A stretch of 64,000 nucleotides of DNA from Arthonia radiata (lineage: Eukaryota; Ascomycota; Arthoniomycetes; Arthoniales; Arthoniaceae). Below are positions 42,431 through 53,391 of the stretch, piece after piece. The stretch is taken from the NCBI GenBank assembly GCA_002989075.1, contig PSQN01000012.1:1624480-1688479 (forward strand), in the 5' to 3' direction. Within the stretch, counting starts at the first letter, position 1, and each line of letters starts with the position of its first letter. The notes beneath the pieces were generated by a model. That model did not search any database, had not been told where the DNA came from, and was given only the letters and a program-made list of their open reading frames with translations. The translations under genes were made by a program, and so were the position numbers.

Positions 42431-44851
42431 TCACCTGCCTTTCTTCCTACGCTTCTGCCTCTCATCGTACTCACGCTTCGTCACCCTCATCAGTACATCC
42501 TCATTACCCACCGGCACATGGCTCGTCAAAGCGCTCATGGCATTCTCGAACTCGGCGTCCACGAGCGTCTCTTGCAGCGCGTCGATGATCGCGGCAGAGA
42601 CCGCATGCAAGATATCGAATCGTCCATCGTCGATATCTTCTCCCTTGCCGGTAGTACTGGGGTGAGTCGTCTGCTGCGATCCACCGAGCAGAATGAACAC
42701 ATCCCACACACGCAACTGCGCCTCGAAAGGCAGCGCGTAGTTGAAGAGTGTCAGATACCACTTCGTGCCGTAGCTTGTAGCCGGAATGCTCAGCTCTTCA
42801 AGCTGCTTCTTGACGGCCTTGTTCTCCGCCAGCCACTTCGTCTCGAATACATCCAGTGCAGACATCAGCCCGCCAAAGCCAGGTGCGAAAAGCTCAGCAA
42901 GGCCGCGATCGCTCCACAGTCGGCAAGCACAGACGAATGCCCGTTCCTCGTCGAAGTAGCAAAGCAGTGTTGCCGCAAGCGGCGCCATGCCCTGCACATA
43001 CCCCGTCTCCGGATGCTCCATTGACAATGCGCGCAGTACCCGAAAGAGCAACCGCTGGCCGCCACGATATCGGGCTCGAAACATGACGTGCTGGCCTATC
43101 GTACGAGGCACATCCATGTCGATCTGAATGTCGTCCAGCGAATCTTGCTCCTGGTGCTCGTAATAACGCCGTATCAGCTCGTGATCATGCACATACCCAG
43201 CTTTGTTCATGGTCTTCGATGATGCGGTGAGGAAGGAATGCCACGCAGGGGCACGCCAGACATCCGGTATGCCCTTCCACACACGCTCAACAAGCTTTGG
43301 CGCTGAAGTATCGAATGCGTATGTCTGGCCTCCGCCAACAGCAGGCTTGGGCGATTTCTGCGTCTTGTTCAGTTGCCTCGCCATCTTCTCCCACTTCTCC
43401 ACGCGACGCTGCTCGATCTTGTGCTTTGCGACCTCGGCAGGCGTCTCCGGGGCTTTTGGCGGATCAGGCATGCCTGGCTGGACACTGAGCATGTCGGGTG
43501 CTTCGTCCGCCCATCGACGGTGCTTGTTCGACGCGAGCTTAGACGGGCCCTTCGAGCGGCGACTGCGGAACGACAGCGCAGACGGCGTATGACTTGTTGC
43601 TCGCGAAGACGGTCGTGACGAATGCGTGCTATGCCCCGTCACCGAAAATCTGTGTGAGCGCGAAGAGTCCGGAGGCGGCTTATGTAGCTTGCGGTGCTTA
43701 ACCGAGCCTTCTTGAGGGCTTTCAAGCTGGCCGGAGTTGCGACCTGCACGCTCGGGCGTGTTCGCCCCGCGCGTCGACCCCATTGAGGATGCATGCGACC
43801 TGGCCGTGCCAGGACGGATGAAGCCATAGCGGTCGACATCAGCAATACTGACATCGTGGTAATCTTCGATGCCGCCTGCTGCTTCCCATGGCTCCATCTT
43901 GATATAGCTAGACCGCACGCTGCCGGGGCGTGCGTTATTGAGATGTCGACTGGGCACTGTCAGATCGCCGTGACTTGGCGATGTGATTCTTGGAAGCTCT
44001 GCAACGGTATCCTTGGTGTCATCGGTAGAGTCTGTGCTCGCATGCTGCTGGTGCTCCGGGTGGCCATTGCTTTGCTTCTCCTCAACGATGCCCAACCCGT
44101 CTTTCGCATCTTCATCTTCATCTTCTTCAGGAATTGCACCACCTTCATACATTGACCTCACCTTCTGGGACAGCCTCTTCTCGGCCGTTGAGGGCGACCT
44201 TTGTGGAACTCCTAAGTGGGGAGATTTCGACAACTGAGGCGACTTGGAGGAGAGCGCCGGACTCCTCTTGCTCATTATGCTACCTGACCTGCTTCCGTCG
44301 AAGAACGCCTTCTGTCCATCTAGCATCACACTGCCCCTCTTCGAGAACGTCAAATGGTCTCCGCCGAACGGATCTTCAAATCCAGTCTCGATCGAGGTAC
44401 TCAGTCGAGCGAAGCTGCTGGCCACCGGAGACGTTGCAGGTGTTTCATAGACATCATCAGCCTCCTCCGTTCCTTGCTGTGATGTCTGTGAGCTGCCGAC
44501 CGCCGACAGTGAGTGTTGCTGCGACGTTCGAGAGCTTCCTGGCGCTGAGCGCGGGTGGTGCGCATCCCCTTCTTCAACCGCATCTCCTACGGCGTCGTTG
44601 AGCGCAATAGACGGCACGTTTGCATTGTTGCCAGCTTTTGAATGCATGTCGCCATCCATATCTGCCTCGGGTGACGGCTCCTTCTCGTTACTGCCAATGG
44701 ATGGGGCCAACCCAGAGTCGCGCTTCACATCCTCGAGGTGAGTGCGGCGCTTCCAGAACGGCTTCGAGTCTCCGGCGGAGGTATTGGGTCTGAGGTTGGT
44801 GGCTGAGGTCTGTGCTGGTATGTGCTGGTTCGAGGTAGCTTTGTGAAGCAT
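42431..44851 (-). CDS. TBC-domain Rab GTPase-activating protein
   Basis: Single exon, 806 aa from ATG 44851. The first ~515 residues are disordered and Ser/Pro/Asp-rich, with short basic patches. The TBC domain occupies about 515-790. It starts at VWKGIPDVWRAPAWHSFL; the arginine finger is in IQIDMDVPRTIGQH (about 582) and the glutamine finger in ETGYVQGMAPLAA (about 617). TSYGTKWYLTLFNYALPFEAQLRVWDVFILLGG forms the later helices. Both fingers are present, so the protein should stimulate GTP hydrolysis by a Rab GTPase at a membrane-traffic step. The Rab partner cannot be told from sequence. The basic end is RQKRRKKGR. Confidence 0.93.
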   Translation of the reverse strand: MLHKATSNQHIPAQTSATNLRPNTSAGDSKPFWKRRTHLEDVKRDSGLAPSIGSNEKEPSPEADMDGDMHSKAGNNANVPSIALNDAVGDAVEEGDAHHPRSAPGSSRTSQQHSLSAVGSSQTSQQGTEEADDVYETPATSPVASSFARLSTSIETGFEDPFGGDHLTFSKRGSVMLDGQKAFFDGSRSGSIMSKRSPALSSKSPQLSKSPHLGVPQRSPSTAEKRLSQKVRSMYEGGAIPEEDEDEDAKDGLGIVEEKQSNGHPEHQQHASTDSTDDTKDTVAELPRITSPSHGDLTVPSRHLNNARPGSVRSSYIKMEPWEAAGGIEDYHDVSIADVDRYGFIRPGTARSHASSMGSTRGANTPERAGRNSGQLESPQEGSVKHRKLHKPPPDSSRSHRFSVTGHSTHSSRPSSRATSHTPSALSFRSRRSKGPSKLASNKHRRWADEAPDMLSVQPGMPDPPKAPETPAEVAKHKIEQRRVEKWEKMARQLNKTQKSPKPAVGGGQTYAFDTSAPKLVERVWKGIPDVWRAPAWHSFLTASSKTMNKAGYVHDHELIRRYYEHQEQDSLDDIQIDMDVPRTIGQHVMFRARYRGGQRLLFRVLRALSMEHPETGYVQGMAPLAATLLCYFDEERAFVCACRLWSDRGLAELFAPGFGGLMSALDVFETKWLAENKAVKKQLEELSIPATSYGTKWYLTLFNYALPFEAQLRVWDVFILLGGSQQTTHPSTTGKGEDIDDGRFDILHAVSAAIIDALQETLVDAEFENAMSALTSHVPVGNEDVLMRVTKREYDERQKRRKKGR

Positions 44852-45596
44852 GTCAAGGGAAAGTTGGTGTAACGAGTAGGGGCCGCAAGGCTAGTCAGGG
44901 ACAGTGGGCGGGGCTTGGTGGCATGTGAATAGGTCGAGCGCGAAGATTACGACCGTGAAACATCAGCATTACCCACCAGATTCACACTGAACGCTTGAAC
45001 AGCAAAAGGACTTGGAATGAGTGTACATGCAAAAGGAGAGACAGCGCGACCTTGGGGTGATGAAATTGGTCAGGGCGCGCGGGAGCTCCCACGCCGTTCC
45101 CCTTTTTGCCGCCGCTATCGTTCATGTCAGGTTCAATTGCCGGCTCTTTGTCAAACCCAATTACAATTTACCATTAGCAGAGCCATCGCCCAAATCGAAT
45201 TTCCTCTTCATCTTCACAAGCTCTATGCCATGCCAGCTCTTTGCTTCCTTAAGAGCCACGTCAAGGCCGGACCAATCATTGCGTATGTGCTCAGTGCATG
45301 GAGTACTGGAGCCAACTTCACGGGTCGGCAACCTATCCTCACACGCACAACAAGCCTTTCAGATCGTCTCAAGCCTCATCTTGGCCAACAACGATCATCC
45401 ATGCATGCACGAGCTCCAGCCTTGAATTATTGATGATGTGGACCAGTATCTCGCTGAATCAGATAATCACTCATGATTCTTGTGAACAGCCCAAGCTGTA
45501 TCCTATCTATACATTGCGTTCGTGATGGAACACACCAAGATGGACATGCTGAACAAGGAGCTACGCACAACCTTCTCCCTCACGTAGTCTTACTCC
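44852..45596. other. Intergenic
   Basis: Two overlapping plus-strand frames (45017-45433) exist but neither has coding-like composition. No gene called. Confidence 0.45.
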
Positions 45597-46470
45597 TCAC
45601 TTCAACCCCAGCTTGCTCGTCCGCACCCTCGGCAAGATGCCCAGTAACGTGATCATCGCCAGAATCACCACTGCCCACAGCTGCATGCCCAACACTTTCA
45701 CATTGAAGTCCGTCTGCGTGGCGAGCGCCACGGTCGTGAACATGAGCACCAAGATCGTGTACCCGCTCACGCGATGGTACTTGTATAGCGACTTTGCGTT
45801 GCTAACGGAGCCGAAGAGCGAGGGCGTGAAGAACATGGTGATGCCGACGAGGGCCTGCGTGACGAGGAGGATGTAGGTGATGAGGCCGAAGATGGCGTGG
45901 GGGGATTCGAACTGCGTCGCGTCAGCATGCTGTTCGTCGAATGGAGGAGGAGGATACACGTACGTGCGTGCCGCCATGGCTGATCTTGGTGTAGAGGATG
46001 ACTGCCAGTCCGGCGAGCAGCGCGGCACTGCCAAGGTTGTTTAGCGCGCTGTGCGTGTATGTGCCCTTGACCTTCTGGCTCTGTGTGTGCGTGGGCTGGA
46101 TGACGAGGGTCGCTTCAGTGACGAAGAGGAGGCCGGCGGAGTTGAGGAGCTGTCTTGGCGATTAGCACCTGCAATTGATGGTCGTTTGGTAGAGTAATGG
46201 GAGATTTACGGGGTGGGCAGAGAATAGCATGACCGGCTTGGTCAAGACGCTGGCCCAGACAACCACAGCGAGGACAATAGTGCCACCTTGTGCGACGATG
46301 CCCGTGCCCATGAGGAGATTCTGCCAAAGTGACTGGTCTTCACTCTGCATAGCATCGCCAGGATGACCGAGCAGAGGCTGGTCCTCGCGGGCCTCGTTGC
46401 CTGTCTCCTGTGAAGCCATATTGGAGGGTCGCTGGCGGAGGGTGGATGCTGGACCAGACGTCCTGGACAT
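45597..46470 (-). CDS. Cytochrome b561-like membrane protein
   Basis: Model: complement(join(45597..45911, 45964..46149, 46210..46470)), 253 aa. After a polar N-terminus come about five or six membrane helices (GTIVLAVVVWASVL, LLNSAGLLFVTEATLVI, AALLAGLAVILYT, AIFGLITYILLVTQALVGI, YTILVLMFTTVALA, LWAVVILAMITLLGIL). Histidines stand at helix edges (SAHP, YTHSALNN, SHGGTH, SPHAIFG, YHRVSGY), as in the di-heme b561 core where they bind heme b. Such proteins move electrons across membranes, often from ascorbate or to ferric iron. The partner is not evident. Introns are 52 and 60 nt. Confidence 0.82.
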
Positions 46471-47079
46471 TCAGGACATATAAACCAAGAGGTCAGCTGC
46501 ACGATGGGGTCTAGTGAAAGCTGGATCGCATAATAGTGTGAGCGGGGCAGAGCTGTGAGTGGTCGTGGAGCGGTGGTGGACCATTTGTATGCATCATACA
46601 ACGCGGAGGCATCTGGTTCTACGGAGATTTCGGAGGCGAGAGGGCGGGAGGTGGGGCCAATGAGATGGTCAGCATTCATCAGGCAGCTCCGCTTGCGACA
46701 GCTTCGTGACGGTGCATTGGTAAGCAGCTTGCTTTTGAATGACAAACGACTCTTCTGTTGAAAGTTGTTCTTGTACCGTAATTCCGCGCTGGCATAGGCA
46801 TTTCGCGAGTATAATGTTAGCTGGAGCCATCTCATCGTCAGCGTCCATTTGGGTCCCCTGAACCTGTACCTTTCTCTATTGTAGCTGTTACCTATCTCGC
46901 AGACAGCATTGGGAGCTCCAGACGAGATCGTGCAAACCGCGTTGCTATATCTGCAGAGGTGCTTTGCGTCCATGATCGTAGTAGTGTGATTGATTTCACC
47001 AAGGGCAGTGTCTGTCGCGCTGCGGCTCTCGATTCATGAATAAAATTGAAAGTCAAACTATGATGGGTATCATTCCGAA
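46471..47079. other. Intergenic
   Basis: 5' flank of the b561-like gene and 3' flank of the Ras gene. No additional gene seen. Confidence 0.45.
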
Positions 47080-47840
47080 TCATAATATTACACACTTGCC
47101 GCTGGTAGTCCTTCGGCCACCTTTGCGACCTCTGCCTTCACCATTGCTGGGACCTCCTCCGCCAGGCGGTGGGCCTCCGCGACGGTCTGGCCGCCCGGAC
47201 AGGTTCCGCTGTTTTCTTAGCTGTCTTACGACGTCAAAGAAAGCCCTCTCGACGTTGATGCAAGATTTCGCCGACGTCTCAACGAACTCGCAGCCCAGCT
47301 CCTTGGCGAGGGCGCTCCCTTCCTGCGTCGAGACTCCACGCTCGGTCACGCGATCGACCTTGTTCCCTACGAGCATGATCTGCGCAGGACCTGATGCGTT
47401 AGGACTCGAAGGCGACATCGCTATATTTGTGCCCGGGTAGACGCCAGGCGACATGGACGCGACTGACTCTCGTACCCGCTGTATCTGCTTGGAATACGTC
47501 CGTATCCGGTTGAAGGACGCGCGTGATGTGATACTGTATACTAGCACGAAGCCTTCGCCGTCTCTTATCCACTGGTCCCGCAATGCGGTGTACTCTTCCT
47601 GTCCGGCAGTATCGAGCACTTCCAGCATCGCGGGCTGACCGTCTATGACGACTTGCTTGCGATACGAATCCTCAATGGTGGGGTCATATGTTTCGACGAA
47701 GTGGTTAAGGCAAAGCTAAGAGGTCGATCAACAACGATGTACGCAGCCATAGAATTTGACAAGAGACTTACTTGAATGGTCAGCGCAGTCTTGCCGACAC
47801 CTCCATCACCCAGCACCGCTAGCTTGTACCTGCCCGCCAT
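47080..47840 (-). CDS. Ras-family small GTPase
   Basis: Model: complement(join(47080..47715, 47772..47840)), 234 aa. The 56-nt intron (GTAAGT...TTAG) falls right after the P-loop helix ([13 protein letters not shown]). Switch I is [14 protein letters not shown]; switch II is [15 protein letters not shown]; base recognition is by VGNKVDR and ETSAK. An insert rich in Ser/Pro ([17 protein letters not shown]) lies before the NKVD strand. The hypervariable region is Gly/Arg/Pro-rich and ends in CVIL. This CaaX box should be prenylated, perhaps geranylgeranylated given the final Leu, anchoring the protein to the plasma membrane. The layout fits fungal Ras-2/RasB proteins involved in polarity and development. 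Confidence 0.94.
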
Positions 47841-50336
47841 CTTGAGTATGGTCCCTGGCTGTCCACCAGCAAACTCTTAATGATAAATCTGGCGAGACCA
47901 TGTATGACGGTTGGATTCGCTCTGAATGCAATCCACCGGCGATTGTCTTGTTTCGTCGGTCGGCGAGAGCTGCAGCAGGCGTGCGTGAGGATCTGAAACC
48001 GGCGTATAGACGGTGGGGTGGTTCTGGCGATCTACGAACGAGCGCTAGGACATGGCAGTCTCAAGCTCTCAACGCCGTCAATTCAACAGCTGAATGTCTG
48101 TCTTCGTGGCTGGAGTGCGCCTAGATCCACGTAGCCCTCGGAGAAGGACGAACGGCTGCAGGGAAGTGAAAGGGATCGCCAAAGATCAGCGTCGAATGGT
48201 TGTTGAGCCTCAAGAAGGAGATGACACCGCGAGCTATGCTGCAGGAACGACAGACGCCGTCTATGCAGGGACAGCGACGGCGGCTGTTGTGATGAAGTGA
48301 GAAAGATCAAATGAACAGGCGCTCATATGAGAGAGCTCGAAGCCAGAGCCAGTCGCTCAGCTTTTGTTGAACGAACGAGCCCCTCTACCAGCAGTCCAAG
48401 TAGGAGGGGAGAGCGTGAAAAAGGTTCTGGCTAGGGGAAGCGATTTGGAATGCCGCAGTTGTTGAAGCAGGCCGAGCCGTGGGTAGGAATTGGATAGCTC
48501 TCCAGCCTAGGTGATGTGGGGCGTGAAGGCGAGGCAAAGTGCTCGATGGTACGGATGCATGACGAGAAGGACGGGGGGGCAAAGGCCTTTGAAGCTGGGC
48601 GGGCTCTCTCTTGTTTTGCCTAGCACGGGAGAGGGAGTGGATTGTGAGACAGAGAACAACTAGTGACGGCGGCTCGTCGCTACGTCGAGGAAGCTTCACC
48701 GCGATGCAAGAGCCTCCACGGCAACTGGTTTGGGTCGTGCCACCATTCTCTCGCTAACCGAACGAGAATCGTGCTTTTCCTTGGGTCGCTATCTACCCTA
48801 AAGACAGTGCTACATTAAAGCCTCACCCCCCTCCCTCCATCGATAGACACCAGAAGCAGCATCCACGCCTCGCGGAAGCCATCCACAACAGCCCCGTCCG
48901 CTACCCTCCCGCAAGCCCCTTCCGGAAAGTTCGATCTCATTGCAGCGATTCCTCTCGAGCTCCTCTGGTTGAAAGCGATGCTCGCCCCGGTCCACGGACG
49001 TGTTCAGAATCTCACCTTGATGCATCAAGTCCACAAGTCCCGCAGACAACAGACGCAGGTATCCACCTCACGACGATCGACGTTGCAGAGGGAAGAGGCG
49101 CATGGCGCAACAACAACCACGGGCGGAACCCTCCAGGCCAATGAATCGCTGGCTGCGAACTTGTGCGAAGTCTTCCACGCTTGATGAAGGACCCCCGACT
49201 TCCGGCTTCCGGCCAAGACAACTGCCTGTTCCGCGAAGGTCACCGTCTCTAGTCGAGTAATGTGCCTGTTGAGGACTCGAGACCGAGAGTTTTCACCTTG
49301 ACCTTGAGCTCGCGCAATTAAATATCTAGACTATCAGAATGTGCACTTCCGGCGCTAGCTGTCGGGAGGGATTCTCGACCGCAATCTCTCTCTCGGCGAC
49401 GCTCCGAGAACAGAGCACGTTGCGACGTCGCTTCACCACGCTGTAATCTGGGCAAACAACGTGGCCAGCGGAAACTTCTTTGTGGTGGCCCCCGAGCCCC
49501 AATACAGTTTCGCCAGCAATTTCTGCTAAATCCGACCTGCCGCGCGAAGGTCTGAAAACATCACTGGCTGCCAAATGGTACTCGGCTCGATGCCGTGACG
49601 CGCCTCAACTCCCGAACCAAGTACCACACAACGTACTCCCAACACCCGAGGCAACTTCATAGAGAATCGCGAATTAGCGACCGCCTTGACAGGGCTACCG
49701 GCTTCTCAAACCAGAAGGTATCTCTTCAAGGTCCTCGTGTCGATTGTCGCCAAATTGGAGCAACAAAACGTTTGCGGTTTTCTTACCCGTTCGGTGTTGC
49801 TGCAGCTCCTTTCGTAGATTTTATATGTATCTCGGTACCTCATGCACAACATGTCAAAGCGCCTGACTGCCGAATCATCATCGCTTCACAGGACCGAGAT
49901 GTGATGAACATGCGCATGGCTTCGCGCTACTGCTCGAATTGCGGTAACAATGCCCGACACACGTGGAGATCGAAAGACCAAGGGAAATACATCTCAGCAT
50001 TGTCGTGGAGCCGGAAAAAGTACGGCGTTTTTACATCGACGCATCCAGGTGCCTGCTGCATGCTTCTTGTCTCATGTGATCGCGGTGTGCTGGCAGTACG
50101 TACCGCGATGGGTCCGCTTGGACCGCATCTGGATGAAGCCTGAAATACTGTTACCGTCTTGGAGTTGACCCGACACCGCAATAGGAATTTCGCTGAAGCC
50201 TGACAACTTCAGGCTGTGTTGACGATCGCGCCGAGGAAAGCAGGACTCTCAAGGGCTTACTAACTTCTCTCTCGCTTAGGCCAGGCCGGAGCTTCGCACA
50301 TTGTAAGGCGTCCTCTCCACATGCAACAGCTGGCAT
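47841..50336. other. Long intergenic region, 2.5 kb
   Basis: Lies upstream of the Ras gene and downstream of the acyl-CoA synthetase gene. The longest frame (49595-50143, 182 codons) has no recognisable domain and poor composition, so I do not call it. The region may contain a long Ras promoter or leader or an unseen RNA. Confidence 0.45.
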
Positions 50337-52611
50337 TCACAATTTGGCACGCTGCTCCGTGGCTTTGTGCGCCGATCCTTTGGCCTTGAAGTACTCTCGA
50401 ATCTTGGACCTGGCCACTTCGACAACAGCGGCGTCTTCGACCGTCGCAGGAATTGAGACTTCTTTTCCGAACTCGCCGTGGACAGCATTCTCAACGAGTT
50501 CCCTCAGTACTCTCCGTAGAGTCTTGCCGGATCGTGTCTTGGGAATCATCCCTTTGCCTTGGATCATACCACCTAAACTTGCAATGGCACCGATCTGCTC
50601 ACGTACTTGCTTTTGCACCTCAGCGAATAGCTTCTCGTCGGGTACTGCGGACTCCGGATGATCTGCTGTCGAGAGAGTGACAAATGCCAGGGGAACCGAG
50701 CCTTTGAGCTCATCGGGAATACCAACGACGCACGCTTCAGCGACGGTGGGAGACGTCGTCACCGCTTGTTCGATTGCACCTGTGCAGCCTGCAGTCAGCA
50801 CACATTTGCAGGAGTGAAAGGTGAAACAACGTACCCGTTGAGAAACGGTGAGCCGCAACATTGATAACGTCGTCAGCACGACTCATAACATGAACGTAAT
50901 CGTCTTCATCAATCATGCCAGCATCACCAGTGTCGACATACTTCCCGTCAAAGCGTTTCAAGTACCCCTTGTAAAAACGTTCCTCATCGCGCCATAAGGT
51001 CGTAAAAGCACTGGGTGCCAACGGTAAGCCCAGCACGATATTGCCCATTTGACCATTAGGAATGGGCTTTCCCTCGTCATCGACGATTTGGACATTGAAG
51101 CCAGGAGCAGCTTTGCCTGCAGAGCCAGGTCTGATTTTCAAAGCTTGCTGAAAATCTTGATTGCTTAGATCGTGACCGCTTGAAGACATTAATGCCAGCC
51201 CGCTGATTGGGGAACCAGACTCGGATGACCACCAATTCTGGCGGAATGTCAGTCATCGGCAATAGGCTCGTAGTAGCACACTGTCACACTCACATCTATG
51301 ACTTGCGCACCAGGCGCACCGTACTGCTCAAGCAGTTTCTGGTAAGCAATCACAATACTCGGCTCGCTCCTTTCGCCGGCCAAGAACAGCGCTCGCAGCT
51401 GTTTCAGTGCGCCACTGTCTCCTGCTTTCTTGAAAAACTTGTTTTCTGGATCCTCGCGCCTGATAGCTCTTAGAGCAGTAGGCGCCGTAAACATGGAACT
51501 TACTTTGTACTCGCTCAAGATCCGCCAGAAGGTGCTCGCATCCGGCGTGCCAACAGGCTTGCCTTCAAACAGCACAGTCGCAGCGCCAGCCAGCAGCGGA
51601 GCGTACAGAATGTACGAATGACCGACCACCCAGCCGATGTCCTAGCGTAAGATGTTAGCCGCATTCACGCAACAATAGAAGCCTCACACCTCCACCCCAA
51701 AAAGAGCACCCACTCACCGAAGCACAAAACATCACATCCTCCGGCCCCCTCACCCCAAACATATACCGTATACTCATATTCAACTGCACCAAATGCCCCC
51801 CAGTCTCCCTCACCACCCCCTTCGGCAAGCCCGTCGTCCCGCTCGTGTATATCACATACACCGGATCACTGCCCTTGACAGGCACGCACTCCGCCCGGAC
51901 GCCTCGCTTCTGCGCACTCCGCACCAGCTTATTCCAGTGCATCTCCCCACGGTCCGCGGCTATATTGTCCCACCGCAGCCTCTGCCGCTGCCAAATCAAC
52001 GTCCGCTCGGGTTTATGAGAACTCTTCTCGATCGCGCCGCGCACGAGGGGTTGGTAGGAGGTTGGCCCTTTCGCGCCCTCGATGCCGCATGACGCGGTCA
52101 GGATGAGCCGCGGCTGCGAGGCTTCAATGCGCTGCGCCAGCGACGCGGACGAGAACCCGCCGAACACGACGGCGTGGCTGGCTCCTAACCGTGTGATCGC
52201 GAGAAGCCCGATCAGCGCCTGCGGGATCATGGGCATGTACACGATCACTGTGTCGCCTTTTTTTAACCCCGCTTCTCTCAGCACGCCAGCGAGCACGGCG
52301 ACCTCCTCTTGCAACTCCGCGTATGTATATCTCGCCTTCTGCCCGTCGACGGGACTGTCCCAGAATATCGCTGGGGACGCGCCATGGCCGGCGAGAACGT
52401 GGCGGTCTACGCAGTTGTAGCAGGTGTTGATTTCGCCGTCGGGGAACCAGGACCACGTGGGGTGGGTGATGCCGGAGGGGAGGGTTTTGGTGGACTGGAC
52501 GAGCGCGCGGCTGGGGGGCTTGTGCCAGGAGAGGTGTGCGGCGTGTTTGGACCAGAAGGTCTCCGGGGAGGAGACGGAGGCGGCGTAGACGGTGTCTTGG
52601 GGGTGGGGCAT
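50337..52611 (-). CDS. Acetyl/propionyl-CoA synthetase-like enzyme with peroxisomal C-terminus
   Basis: Model: complement(join(50337..50779, 50835..51237, 51294..51641, 51718..52611)), 695 aa. It activates a short-chain acid to acyl-AMP and then acyl-CoA. Motifs in order: FWSKHAAHLSWHKPP, YVIYTSGTTGLPKG (AMP-binding loop), DIGWVVGHSYILY, NWWSSESGSPI (acyl pocket, as in acetyl-CoA synthetases), YVDTGDAGMIDEDDYVHV and SRADDVINVAAHR (hinge), then PKTRSGKTLRRVLREL with the acyl-adenylate lysine. It ends QRAKL; AKL is an accepted PTS1 variant, so peroxisomal import is likely. It resembles the ACSS3/propionyl branch more than the main cytosolic acetyl-CoA synthetase (inference). Confidence 0.92.
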
Positions 52612-53391
52612 TGTGTTGTAGAGGAGGTGGGAGAGGTTAAGGTGTTAGGGATGATTAGAGGGTAGCGAGCGAGCGCGTGGACGGCATCGATATGCAGATG
52701 TGTATAGCCTTGATTACTCTACTGTATGAATACAATGTCAAGGAATGGATTGGCACATTGGATGGTAGAAAAAGCTCTCCGAAGCTCTCAGACCGACACC
52801 CGGGAACTGACGTCCTTCCCCACACTTTGCGCTCATCCGAACGTTCCCCGCGCCGCCGCGGAGTCCAAACCGATGGCTTACCTCTTTTGGACCTCTACAT
52901 CGGTAAGGCTGAGTCCCTCGCTCTTCCCAGCAAGCCTCTTTAGCCTACTACTCCTACTGTGACCAGCAACGCAGCTTTGTAGCGCACAGCTCATTTACTC
53001 AAGGGTTCTCTCGAGTGCTTGTTCAGTGATATGGAGATGAACAGATGGTTGGCCGGCCTAAGCGCCCTCAGCCTTGGGGACGCAGCCCATCTGCCTGCTG
53101 CCCTGCTTGAGCGAGGTACAAGAGTGGGCGACAGCCTTGTGCGAAGTCGACTGCGACCTTCGTTTCTCCTTCCCTCGACACCCCGCTTATGATGAAAAAG
53201 ATCTGATCGACCATTCCTTCCTGCGTGGAGAAAATATGAGGTACCCGGGAAGACGATGTTAGCACAGCGTTTTCTGAACGTCTCTGACATTACAAACGAA
53301 GTCTTTTCGATCAAGGCCAGCGCGCTGGCCGCCCGTCGAGAGCTTCAGAGCATAAGAAGAGATTGCGTAGATGCTCTGAGACTTTCAAGAC
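52612..53391. other. Divergent promoter region
   Basis: 780 bases between the acyl-CoA synthetase (-) and the NB-ARC gene (+). No gene seen. Confidence 0.5.

Noticed and set aside
45017-45433. Two overlapping plus-strand frames
   Set aside because: Low complexity of evidence; neither resembles a protein family and they overlap each other.
46242-46973. 243-codon minus-strand frame over the b561 first exon
   Set aside because: It overlaps the spliced b561-like gene in another frame and has no domain.
49595-50143. 182-codon plus-strand frame upstream of Ras
   Set aside because: No recognisable domain, unlikely composition, no splice or family support.
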